Origin: Rhizobium sp. CSW-27
Lineage (GTDB): Bacteria; Pseudomonadota; Alphaproteobacteria; Rhizobiales; Rhizobiaceae
DNA: 64,000 nt
Direction: 5' to 3'
NCBI RefSeq assembly: GCF_018760785.1
Contig: NZ_JAHHZO010000016.1
Coordinates: 1-64,000, forward strand
The translations under genes and the position numbers were made by a program. Under the pieces are notes generated by a model, which ran no database searches, was not told the origin of the DNA, and saw only the letters and a list, made by a program, of their open reading frames with translations. Below, piece by piece: positions 1 through 7,054 of this stretch (its first letter is position 1; every line of letters starts with the position of its first letter).

Positions 1-359
1 CGAAACTTGAGGGCGCGCCTTTCCTTGCCTATAGCGCGGTCGCGCCCGACGGCCGGGTGCGCCTGGGCAACGGGCCGCAGGCGCCCGAACTGCATCTTGC
101 GCCGGTTCTTCTCAGCGGCAATGAAACCCTGCTCTATCTGGCGGCACGGGAGGGGCTCGGCCTGTCCATGATGCCGCACTGGCTGGTTCGGGAGGACCTT
201 GTGGAAGGACATCTGGAGGCGGCCCTGCCTGAAAGCCTCTGGCCCGCCGTCACCTTGCATGCCGTCTATCCCAATCGCAGCTATCTGCCGGCCAAGACAC
301 GCTGCTTCCTGGATTTCCTGATCGGCCCCGACGGCATCGGCGGACTTCAGACGCAGTAG
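1..359 (+). CDS. LysR-family transcriptional regulator, C-terminal part (5' end outside window)
   Basis: The frame is open from the window edge to a TAG at 357-359, so the N-terminal helix-turn-helix half is missing. The visible ~118 residues look like the C-terminal lobe of a LysR substrate-binding domain: a stretch with GNETLLYLAAREGLGLSMMP (the usual 'glGia.lP' region where the effector domain closes), then LVREDLVEGHL and a terminal segment with PAKTRCFLDFLI, which matches the 'p.vraFidfl' end of the family. Target genes and effector cannot be judged. It is followed by 258 bases without a convincing gene before the convergent PNPOx-like gene. Confident on family, not on role. Confidence 0.8.
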   Translation, partial: KLEGAPFLAYSAVAPDGRVRLGNGPQAPELHLAPVLLSGNETLLYLAAREGLGLSMMPHWLVREDLVEGHLEAALPESLWPAVTLHAVYPNRSYLPAKTRCFLDFLIGPDGIGGLQTQ

Positions 360-617
360 ACGACAATCGCCCCGGAGAACATGGCGCGTCGAACATACCG
401 GCCGATGCCGCGCTCTCAGGTGAACTGATAAGGTGGATACTCCGGGTTCGCTGGAGGCGAGATGCGCCCTTTGCATCACCGTTCAGTCTGCAATCGCGAT
501 TTTCCGAGAGCGGACACACTTCGTGGGGTTCACGTTGCCTATGGGGCGGTTGCGGTCATCAATGCGTCCTTTCGTGATGACGGGCGAAGAGCTGCAACAA
601 AGGGCGCAGCAGCCTGT

Positions 618-1250
618 CTAGTACATCGTCTTCCTATAGTCTTCCTCCAACCCTGCATCGATCTTCCGCATTTCCTCATCCCCTGGCGCACCGGTCGTTT
701 CATCGAGGATCATCTTGATCAACGACGGCATTTGGCTGCGGTCCTGGCGGTGATCTGGATGCCAGATCTGCGAACGCCTGAGGGCCTTTGCACAATGCAG
801 AAAGACCTCTTTCACCTGCACCACGATCGCAAGACTTGGCACCCGGTTGTTGATCGTTATGGTCTCGAGAAGATTCGGATCGACGACCAGTCTGGCAGAT
901 CCGTTGACGCGCAAGGTGTCGTCAAAGCCGGGTATCATGAACAACAGTCCGATAGCCGGGTTCGTGATGATGTTGGACAGGCTATCCAATCGGTTGTTTC
1001 CCGGACGGTCGGGGATGGCCAGCGTTTCGCTGTTCAGGATTTTTACGAAACCGGCCGGGTCGCCGCGCGGGCTCACGTCGGCGCGGCCATTCAGATCCTG
1101 TGTCCCCAGGCAAAGGAACGGCGAATGCCGGATGAAGTCTTGGGCGTGCACGCCAAGAGTTGCCTGTACCTTCTGAACCGCAAGGTCATGCGTCGCCGGA
1201 TATAGTTCCCGCAGTTTCTCCTCGCGAGTGATCGTAAATCTGTCTCCCAT
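618..1250 (-). CDS. Pyridoxamine 5'-phosphate oxidase-like FMN-binding protein (MSMEG_1061-type)
   Basis: 210 residues. The central part reads FLCLGTQDLNGRADVSPRGD, the typical strand-turn-strand of the split-barrel PNPOx-like flavoproteins, followed by IPDRPGNNRLDSLSNI and GLLFMIPGFDDTLRVNG, which are hallmarks of the MSMEG_1061-like subfamily. Members bind FMN or F420-like flavins and probably reduce small organic molecules; real vitamin B6 oxidase activity is not expected. The ATG at 1250 is preceded by GGAGAAGGAAATT, a good ribosome-binding site. A consensus promoter with a palindrome in its spacer lies directly upstream (1280-1308). Base composition is less GC-rich than the core genes to the right, which suggests an accessory gene. 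Confidence 0.82.
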   Translation of the reverse strand: MGDRFTITREEKLRELYPATHDLAVQKVQATLGVHAQDFIRHSPFLCLGTQDLNGRADVSPRGDPAGFVKILNSETLAIPDRPGNNRLDSLSNIITNPAIGLLFMIPGFDDTLRVNGSARLVVDPNLLETITINNRVPSLAIVVQVKEVFLHCAKALRRSQIWHPDHRQDRSQMPSLIKMILDETTGAPGDEEMRKIDAGLEEDYRKTMY

Positions 1251-1279
1251 AATTTCCTTCTCCTAAAGGTTGCACGCAG

Positions 1280-1308
1280 ATATGACGTACGTACCTCAAT
1301 TCTGTCAA
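1280..1308 (-). promoter_or_regulatory. Consensus promoter with palindromic operator for the PNPOx-like gene
   Basis: On the minus strand TTGACA (1308-1303) and TCATAT (1285-1280) are separated by exactly 17 bases. The spacer contains TGAGGTACGTACGTCA (1298-1283), a 16-base palindrome with only one mismatched pair. A dyad between -35 and -10 is the classic place for a TetR/MarR-type repressor site. No such regulator gene is adjacent in the window, so the binding protein is unknown. Confidence 0.55.
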
Positions 1309-1707
1309 GGATCCCCTGCTGTGGTCGTGGCAGCGGTTTCACGGGAATGGGAATGGCTGTTGTGTTGAGACGCTTCTGCCCAGGCCGCTCGGCTCCTCCT
1401 TCGTGAGGCCGCTTCCAGAATCGGACTCGTAGAAACGGGCTCGTTTTCCGCTTTTCATATGCGGCATGGCTGGCAGCTTCGGGTGGGCAGCGGAAATCAT
1501 TTCCGTTTCGCGTCGTCATGCCGGTCATCGCCGCGACGCCGGGCGCCGCTCTTGCGCGTGCGTCTGTGTCGCTTGCGAAGATGCGCTTTCACGCCCATCC
1601 CGATCATCATTGCTGCCATCGCCATCGTAGAGGCTTGCGCAGGATCAACGCACGGATGGAAGGGCTTGTCTACTTTGATTGGAGACGAACGAGAAGGTTG
1701 AACGATC
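1309..1707. other. Intergenic stretch without a supported gene
   Basis: About 400 bases between the divergent promoter of the PNPOx-like gene and the ClbS-like gene. All open frames here are short and have no recognisable protein. It contains a short perfect dyad CGGAAAT-C-ATTTCCG at 1491-1505, which could be a protein-binding site. Nothing else can be supported. Confidence 0.5.
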
Positions 1708-2220
1708 GTGGCTGTTCCGCAAAACAAGGACGAATTGCTGAAAGCGATAACCGACAATTTCGATCAACTGATGAAAGACTTGGGTGCGATCCCGGTGGCG
1801 GTGGTCCATGAATGCAGCCTAGAGGGCCATGCAAAGGGCACGGAGATGAGCGTGGCGAACCTTGCCGCCTATCTTTTGGGGTGGAACGAACTGGTGCTGA
1901 AATGGCTCGACCGACACGCAGCCGGTGAGCCAATCAATTTCCCCGAAACCGGCTTTAAATGGAACGAGCTTGGCCGCCTCGCTCAAAAATTTTATCGCGA
2001 TTATGAAGCGATCTCCTATTCACAACTCCTTGACCGACTGCAAGGCGCCAATGACCGGATTGTCTCGCAGATCAAGGCCCGCACCAACGACGATCTCTAC
2101 GGGCGCCCCTGGTACGAGGGGAAATGGACGATGGGGCGCATGATCCAGTTGAACACGTCATCGCCCTATGCGAATGCGCGCGGCCGTCTGCGCAAGTGGA
2201 TGAAGGTTAGGGGCTTCTAG
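1708..2220 (+). CDS. ClbS/DfsB-family four-helix-bundle protein (DUF1706)
   Basis: 170 residues starting with GTG (MAVPQNKDELLKAI); GAAGG lies 10 bases upstream of it. The N-terminus with NKDELLKAI..NFDQLMKDL, the ..LAAYLLGWNELVLKWL segment and the end ..WYEGKWTMGRMIQLNTSSPY match the ClbS/DfsB (DUF1706) family over its full usual length. ClbS of Escherichia coli hydrolyses the cyclopropane warhead of colibactin and protects the producer; DfsB-like relatives occur widely without colibactin genes. No biosynthetic cluster is visible here, so a general detoxification or DNA-protection role is only an inference. The composition is noticeably less GC-rich than the neighbouring core genes. Confidence 0.85.
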   Translation: MAVPQNKDELLKAITDNFDQLMKDLGAIPVAVVHECSLEGHAKGTEMSVANLAAYLLGWNELVLKWLDRHAAGEPINFPETGFKWNELGRLAQKFYRDYEAISYSQLLDRLQGANDRIVSQIKARTNDDLYGRPWYEGKWTMGRMIQLNTSSPYANARGRLRKWMKVRGF

Positions 2221-2273
2221 CAGGCTGTTGAAGAAGCCTTGGCCTCATGAATGATTGTCAGTTCGGAAGGCCA

Positions 2274-2363
2274 TGGCGGAGAGGGTGGGATTCGAACCCA
2301 CGATACGGTTGCCCGTATGCCGCATTTCGAGTGCGGTGCTTTCGACCACTCAGCCACCTCTCC
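2274..2363 (-). tRNA. tRNA-Ser (anticodon CGA)
   Basis: Read on the minus strand, the sequence folds as a 90-nt class II tRNA with encoded CCA. The acceptor stem is GGAGAGG/CCTCTCC with discriminator G and CCA. The D-arm holds GCTGAGTGGTCGAAAGC. The anticodon stem-loop is CCGCA-CTCGAAA-TGCGG, giving anticodon CGA (serine UCG codons). A long variable arm (ATACGGGCAACCGTAT) is diagnostic for serine tRNA, and the T-arm is GTGGG-TTCGAAT-CCCAC. The 3' end faces the lower-coordinate accessory genes. Confidence 0.97.
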
Positions 2364-2460
2364 GGTCAATCTGGTCGGCACCTTGGCGGTGCGGTGCGCT
2401 ACATAGCGATGAACGGGGCGGGTGGCAAGGGAGAAATCGCAGTCTTTCCAGTCTTTTTCC

Positions 2461-2489
2461 TTGACAGGTCAAGGGGGCTGAATTAATCC
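2461..2489 (+). promoter_or_regulatory. Promoter of rplU-rpmA
   Basis: TTGACA at 2461-2466, a 17-base spacer, then TAATCC at 2484-2489. This is a near-consensus housekeeping promoter as expected for ribosomal-protein genes. It implies an untranslated leader of about 175 bases before rplU. Confidence 0.6.
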
Positions 2490-2496
2490 CCACGCA

Positions 2497-2672
2497 TTCC
2501 GGTATGGGGTATTCCGTCCGGAGCCTTGTCCGGGCTCGCTTCAGGGTCCGGTTTCACCGGCAGACCGGTTCAAAAGAGTTCTTCTTTTGCAATCCTGCTC
2601 AAACGTGGACTGATAAAAAGACGGCCTTCCGTTTTGGCGGAAAGAGCCGGATCGAACATGAAAGGATAAAAA
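2497..2672 (+). promoter_or_regulatory. Long structured leader of the rplU mRNA
   Basis: No gene is present between the promoter and rplU. The leader contains a hairpin TTCCG-TTTTGG-CGGAA at 2627-2642 that can be extended by GGC/GCC across small bulges, ending about 25 bases before the start codon. Ribosomal-protein operons are often controlled by binding of the product to such leaders; for L21 this is known from other phyla, and here it is an inference. Confidence 0.35.
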
Positions 2673-2984
2673 ATGTTCGCAGTCATCAAGACCGGCGGTA
2701 AGCAGTACCGCGTTGCGGCTGACGATGTCGTCACCATCGAGAAACTCGACGTTGCCGCAGGCGAAGTCATCGAATTCAACGAAGTCCTGGTTGTCGGCGA
2801 AGGCGCCGATGCCAAGATCGGCGCGCCCTTCGTGGCCGGCGCCGTCGTGAAGGCCGAAGTGGTCGAGCATAACCGTGGCAAGAAGGTTCTGTCCTTCAAG
2901 AAGCGTCGTCGCCAGAATTCCAAGCGGATTCGCGGCCATCGCCAGCATCACACGGTCGTTCGCATCACGGCGATCAGCGCCTGA
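2673..2984 (+). CDS. rplU: 50S ribosomal protein L21
   Basis: 103 residues, the normal length. It begins MFAVIKTGGKQYRV, the universal L21 N-terminus, and carries the C-terminal KKRRRQNSKRIRGHRQHHT basic segment that contacts 23S rRNA. It is a structural protein of the large subunit. AAAGGA lies just upstream of the ATG. It is followed 41 bases later by rpmA, the usual pairing, and both end at a terminator at 3372. Confidence 0.98.
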   Translation: MFAVIKTGGKQYRVAADDVVTIEKLDVAAGEVIEFNEVLVVGEGADAKIGAPFVAGAVVKAEVVEHNRGKKVLSFKKRRRQNSKRIRGHRQHHTVVRITAISA

Positions 2985-3025
2985 CCGGTCCCCAGGATTT
3001 TCGAGAGATTTAAAGGAGAACTCCC

Positions 3026-3295
3026 ATGGCACATAAAAAAGCTGGCGGTTCCTCGCGCAACGGTCGCGATTCCAATTCCAAGCGCCTTGGCGTGAAGAAG
3101 TTCGGCGGCGAATCGGTCGTTGCGGGCAACATCATCGTGCGTCAGCGCGGCACGCAGTGGCATCCGGGCGCCAATGTCGGCCTCGGCAAGGACTACACCA
3201 TTTTTGCGCTCACCGCCGGTAACGTCGACTACCGTACCAAGGCCAATGGCCGCGTGTACGTGTCTGTGATGCCGAAAGCGGAAGCCGCGGAATAA
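3026..3295 (+). CDS. rpmA: 50S ribosomal protein L27
   Basis: 89 residues beginning MAHKKAGGSSRNGRDSNSKR, the L27 signature. The flexible N-terminus reaches toward the peptidyl-transferase centre and helps position the tRNA acceptor end. The sequence starts directly with AHKK and has no cleavable Firmicutes-type prepeptide. AAAGGAG lies 8 bases before the ATG. It is co-transcribed with rplU. Confidence 0.98.
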   Translation: MAHKKAGGSSRNGRDSNSKRLGVKKFGGESVVAGNIIVRQRGTQWHPGANVGLGKDYTIFALTAGNVDYRTKANGRVYVSVMPKAEAAE

Positions 3296-3371
3296 AAGCC
3301 GGTAGCGCGTTAAAACAGCCGGCGTCTCATCGACCCGGCTGAATACCCGCAAAAGGTTCAGTCAAGAAAAC

Positions 3372-3409
3372 AGGGGAGATGGGGCGCCACCCACCTTCCC
3401 TTTTTCTTT
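3372..3409 (+). terminator. Rho-independent terminator after rpmA
   Basis: An imperfect 12-base-pair hairpin (AGGGGAGATGGG / CCCACCTTCCCT, 6-base loop) is followed by TTTTTCTTTG. It separates the L21-L27 unit from the acetyltransferase genes, although some read-through is possible because all genes point the same way. Confidence 0.6.
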
Positions 3410-3430
3410 GTCCAAAAGGAGGACTGAACC

Positions 3431-4066
3431 ATGCAAGGCGAAATGTTACGGAGCGGCCAGAGCCGGTCGCCCGAAGAGCGGTTGAGACCGCAACGGTTAA
3501 GGAGCGATTGCCCCGTCTTATTGTCGCAGAGACTGGTTCTGCGCGCCCCCCACGAAGAAGACATCGACGCCCTTTCCCATCTCGCCAACAACGCCAATAT
3601 CGCGACCATGGTGTCGCGTATGCCGCATCCATACACGGCAAAAGACGCCGCCGATTTCGTACGACGTACGAAAGCCGGCGAGATTGGCAAGTGCGTCTAT
3701 GCCATTACCCGAGCCGATAACGGAGCCTTCCTCGGTTGCTGCGCGCTGGAGCCGCATGCCAACGACGCCCTGACGCTCGAGATCGGCTACTGGCTGGGCG
3801 AACCCTACTGGAACAAGGGCTATGCGACGGAAGCCGCGCATGCGCTGATCGACATGGCGTTCCGCACCCGCGACATCGACCAGATCGATGCGCGCTGCCG
3901 GGTCACCAATGTCGCCTCGCGCCGCGTCATCCAGAAGTGCGGCTTCCAGTTCCAGGGGTCCGGCATGGTCGGCTCGCTGGCGCTTGGCGGCATGGTGCCC
4001 GTCGAGTGGTTCCGGCTCGACCGCAAGACCTGGATGTCGCTGAAGAGCTGGGGGGAGATGCGATGA
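3431..4066 (+). CDS. GNAT-family N-acetyltransferase (RimJ/RimL-like)
   Basis: 211 residues. The core from about residue 32 (LLSQRLVLRAPHEEDIDAL) to residue 190 is the RimJ/RimL-type acetyltransferase fold. LEIGYWLGEPYWNKGYATEA holds the acetyl-CoA-binding loop (motif A, Q/RxxGxG/A variant NKGYAT), and NVASRRVIQKCGFQFQG is the typical motif-B end. Members acetylate alpha-amino groups of ribosomal proteins, small amines or antibiotics; the substrate is unknown. The ATG follows GGAGGACTGAACC. It overlaps the next acetyltransferase by ATGA, so the two are translationally coupled. This pair between rpmA and obgE is a usual arrangement in rhizobia. Confidence 0.88.
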   Translation: MQGEMLRSGQSRSPEERLRPQRLRSDCPVLLSQRLVLRAPHEEDIDALSHLANNANIATMVSRMPHPYTAKDAADFVRRTKAGEIGKCVYAITRADNGAFLGCCALEPHANDALTLEIGYWLGEPYWNKGYATEAAHALIDMAFRTRDIDQIDARCRVTNVASRRVIQKCGFQFQGSGMVGSLALGGMVPVEWFRLDRKTWMSLKSWGEMR

Positions 4067-4635
4067 CCGCGAACCTCCTCGCAAGGCGGCCCCGCACCGG
4101 TGGTATGCTCGGCCCCTGCCCGATCATCGAAACGCGGCATCTGGTGCTGCGTGCGCACCAGATGAGCGATGCCGATGCGATTGCCAGTTCGCTCGGCGAC
4201 TGGCAGGTCACCCGCATGCTGTCGCGGGTTCCTGCCCCCTACAGCCGCAGCGATGCGGTGGACTGGCTGAACGCCAACCGTGCCAGCACGGACTGGCATT
4301 TCGCCATCACCGAGGGCGATGGCGTGCATATCGGCTGTGTCGCGGTGGAATTGCGCCATGGCCAGTGGCATCTGGGCTATTGGCTGAACCGCTTCTACTG
4401 GGGGCAGGGGCTGATGTCGGAAGCGGCGGGCGCGGTGGTGGAGCGCTTCTTCCGGCGCATGCCGGAGGCGGTGCTGCATTCCGGTGCCTTTGCCGACAAT
4501 GCCGCTTCGCTGCGCATCCAGGAAAAGCTCGGCTTCTCCATCCTGCGCTGCGCTGACCTGTTCAGCATGGCGCGCAATGCCATGGCGCCGCACCTGGAAA
4601 CCCGCCTCACGGCGGAGGCGTTTCGCCAGCCATGA
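4063..4635 (+). CDS. Second GNAT-family N-acetyltransferase
   Basis: 190 residues starting at the ATG that overlaps the stop of the preceding gene (ATGA, 4063-4066). It is a paralogue of its neighbour: IIETRHLVLRAHQMSDADAI at the start, HLGYWLNRFYWGQGLMSEAA as the acetyl-CoA loop (WGQGLM) and NAASLRIQEKLGFSIL near the end. Both halves of the pair probably arose by tandem duplication and have diverged strongly. The substrate is unknown. An in-frame extension upstream exists but lies wholly inside the previous gene and was not used. Confidence 0.87.
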   Translation: MTANLLARRPRTGGMLGPCPIIETRHLVLRAHQMSDADAIASSLGDWQVTRMLSRVPAPYSRSDAVDWLNANRASTDWHFAITEGDGVHIGCVAVELRHGQWHLGYWLNRFYWGQGLMSEAAGAVVERFFRRMPEAVLHSGAFADNAASLRIQEKLGFSILRCADLFSMARNAMAPHLETRLTAEAFRQP

Positions 4636-4644
4636 CCACGTGAT

Positions 4645-4683
4645 GGCCGGCCCGCAGGAGGAATTGTCGCCTGCGGGCCGGCC
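4645..4683 (+). terminator. Strong GC hairpin between acetyltransferase genes and obgE
   Basis: A perfect 14-base-pair inverted repeat (GGCCGGCCCGCAGG / CCTGCGGGCCGGCC) encloses an 11-base loop. It has no T tract, so it may act as a weak or Rho-assisted terminator or as a processing barrier ahead of obgE. Confidence 0.4.
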
Positions 4684-4810
4684 GAACGGCTGCCGGAGGC
4701 CCCGGCAACCACGATAGGCTTTGACGTGACAGCAAAGCGACGATAACGAAAAGCCCGGAAAACAATCCGGTTATCGTCTCGATCAACCGCATGACGAACG
4801 GGCAGAACCC

Positions 4811-5878
4811 ATGAAATTCCTCGACGAGGCAAAAGTCTATATTCGTTCCGGTGATGGCGGCGCAGGCGCCGTCTCCTTCCGCCGCGAGAAGTTCATCGAG
4901 TTCGGTGGCCCGGATGGCGGCGATGGCGGCCGGGGCGGCGATGTGTGGATCGAGGCCGTCAACGGCCTCAACACGCTGATCGACTATCGCTACCAGCAGC
5001 ATTACAAGGCCGGCACCGGCATTCACGGCATGGGCCGCAACCGCACCGGCGCCAATGGCGCCAGCGTCACCATGAAGGTGCCGGTCGGCACCCAGGTCTT
5101 CGAGGAAGACAACGAGACGCTGATCGTCGACCTCACGGAAGAGGGGCAGCGCTTCCGCCTGGCTGCCGGCGGCAATGGCGGCTTCGGCAATGCCTATTTC
5201 AAGTCCTCCACCAACCAGGCGCCGGATTGGGCCAATCCCGGCCTGCCGGGAGACGAGAAGACCATCTGGCTGCGGCTGAAGCTGATTGCCGATGCCGGTC
5301 TCGTCGGCCTGCCCAATGCCGGCAAGTCCACCTTCCTCGCCACCGTCACCCGCGCCCGGCCGAAGATTGCCAATTATCCCTTCACCACCCTGCATCCCAA
5401 TCTCGGAGTTGCCACCATCGATGGACGCGAATTCGTGCTGGCCGATATTCCGGGCCTGATCGAGGGCGCGCATGAAGGGGTCGGCATCGGCGACCGTTTC
5501 CTCGGCCATGTGGAGCGCACCCGCGTGCTGCTGCATCTGGTTTCCGCCCAGGAGGAACATGTCGGCAAGGCCTACAAGACGGTCAAGCACGAGCTGGAAG
5601 CCTATGGCGGCGGCCTGGAGGACAAGCCGGAAATCGTGGCTCTGTCGCAGATCGACGTCCTGGACGAGAAGGAACTGAAGAAGAAGGCAAAGGAGTTGCA
5701 GAAGGCCTGCGGTTCGCCGCCGCTGCTTCTGTCCGCCGCCGGGCATATGGGTGTCACGGAGGCGCTGCGGGCGCTGCGCGACGTCATCGTGGCCTCCAGC
5801 GAAAAGACCGCGCTTCCCGACCGCAGCCTTCCGGCCGCGGATGCGGACGATGCCACCGATGCCGAGGATGAGGGCTGA
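4811..5878 (+). CDS. obgE: Obg/CgtA GTPase
   Basis: 355 residues. Residues 1-158 form the glycine-rich Obg domain (KVYIRSGDGGAGAVSFRREK, then repeated GGxGG runs); the GTPase domain follows. G1 is GLPNAGKST at about residue 166, the switch-I region is FTTLHPNLGV, and G3 is DIPGLIEGA. The G4 position reads SQID where NKxD is usual; I believe SQ[IV]D is common in rhizobial Obg, but it is worth noting. The protein binds the 50S subunit late in assembly and links GTP/ppGpp levels to growth. A short acidic C-terminal tail (DADDATDAEDEG) is present. proB follows 3 bases later. Confidence 0.96.
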   Translation: MKFLDEAKVYIRSGDGGAGAVSFRREKFIEFGGPDGGDGGRGGDVWIEAVNGLNTLIDYRYQQHYKAGTGIHGMGRNRTGANGASVTMKVPVGTQVFEEDNETLIVDLTEEGQRFRLAAGGNGGFGNAYFKSSTNQAPDWANPGLPGDEKTIWLRLKLIADAGLVGLPNAGKSTFLATVTRARPKIANYPFTTLHPNLGVATIDGREFVLADIPGLIEGAHEGVGIGDRFLGHVERTRVLLHLVSAQEEHVGKAYKTVKHELEAYGGGLEDKPEIVALSQIDVLDEKELKKKAKELQKACGSPPLLLSAAGHMGVTEALRALRDVIVASSEKTALPDRSLPAADADDATDAEDEG

Positions 5879-5881
5879 TCC

Positions 5882-7054
5882 ATGTCCCGCAAGGCTTTGA
5901 ACGCTCATCGCCGGATCGTCATCAAGATCGGCTCAGCGCTTCTGGTGGACCGCAAGACGGGACTGAAGTCCGGCTGGCTCGATTCGGTCTGTGCCGATAT
6001 CGCGGCGCTGCGGGCGCAGAACATCGAGGTTCTGGTGGTCTCCTCCGGTGCCATCGCGCTCGGGCGCACTGTTCTCGGGTTGGCACCGGGCGCGCTGAAG
6101 CTGGAAGAAGGCCAGGCGGCGGCGGCCGTCGGCCAGATCGCGCTTGCGCGTGCCTGGTCGGAAAGCCTGTCGCGGGACGGGATCGTCGCCGGCCAGATCC
6201 TGCTGACGCTGGGCGATACGGAAGAGCGGCGCCGGTATCTCAACGGTCGCGCCACCATCAACCAGTTGCTGAAGCTCGGCGCCGTGCCGATCATCAACGA
6301 GAATGACACGGTGGCGACCACCGAAATCCGCTATGGCGACAATGACCGGCTGGCGGCGCGCGTCGCCACCATGACCGGTGCCGATCTCCTGGTGCTGCTC
6401 TCCGACATCGACGGGCTTTATACGGCCCCGCCGCACCTCGATCCGGACGCCAGGTTCCTGGAGACGATCCCGTCGATCACGCCGGAGATCGAGGCCATGG
6501 CCGGCGGCGCCGCCTCCGAGCTTTCCCGCGGCGGCATGCGCACCAAGATCGATGCCGGCAAGATCGCGACAAGCGCCGGCTGCGGCATGATCATCGCCTC
6601 CGGCAAGACCGATCATCCGCTGAAGGCCATCGGGGAAGGCGCGCGGTCCTCCTGGTTTGCGCCCTCCGGCACGCCCGTCACGGCGCGCAAGACCTGGATT
6701 GCCGGCCAGCTGCAGCCGGCGGGCACACTCACTGTCGATGCCGGCGCCGAAAAGGCGCTCGCCTCCGGCAAGAGCCTGCTGCCGGCCGGCGTGCGCGCCG
6801 TCATCGGCCCGTTCAGCCGCGGCGATACGGTGGCGATCATCGGCACACAGGGGCGGGAAATCGCCCGCGGCCTGGTGGGCTACGATGCGGACGAGGCGCG
6901 CGCCATTGCCGGGCGCAAGTCCGGTGAGATCGAATCCATTCTCGGCTATGCCGGCCGTGCCGCCATGGTGCACCGGGACGATCTGGTGATCACCGGCCTG
7001 CTGCTTGCCGAACCCAGGGACAATGCGGAGGAGGATGCTGCTCATGCTGGATAA
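5882..7054 (+). CDS. proB: Glutamate 5-kinase
   Basis: 390 residues. It catalyses the first step of proline synthesis, ATP-dependent phosphorylation of glutamate in the cytoplasm. The amino-acid-kinase domain occupies about residues 10-260 (VIKIGSALLVD, VSSGAIALG, NENDTVAT, GGMRTKIDAGKIA), and a PUA domain fills about 275-360 (SLLPAGVRAVIGPFSRGDTV), as in the long two-domain ProB enzymes. It starts 3 bases after obgE and overlaps proA by 11 bases, so all three genes are probably one transcript. Feedback inhibition by proline is expected from the family. Confidence 0.96.
   Translation: MSRKALNAHRRIVIKIGSALLVDRKTGLKSGWLDSVCADIAALRAQNIEVLVVSSGAIALGRTVLGLAPGALKLEEGQAAAAVGQIALARAWSESLSRDGIVAGQILLTLGDTEERRRYLNGRATINQLLKLGAVPIINENDTVATTEIRYGDNDRLAARVATMTGADLLVLLSDIDGLYTAPPHLDPDARFLETIPSITPEIEAMAGGAASELSRGGMRTKIDAGKIATSAGCGMIIASGKTDHPLKAIGEGARSSWFAPSGTPVTARKTWIAGQLQPAGTLTVDAGAEKALASGKSLLPAGVRAVIGPFSRGDTVAIIGTQGREIARGLVGYDADEARAIAGRKSGEIESILGYAGRAAMVHRDDLVITGLLLAEPRDNAEEDAAHAG

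Noticed and set aside
462..1205. Plus-strand frame of 247 codons
   Set aside because: It lies antisense to the PNPOx-like gene, which has a good ribosome-binding site, a promoter and recognisable motifs.
4811..5878. Damage to Obg because its G4 motif reads SQID
   Set aside because: All other GTPase motifs and the full length are intact, and I believe the same variant occurs in other rhizobial Obg proteins, so it is treated as a normal variant.
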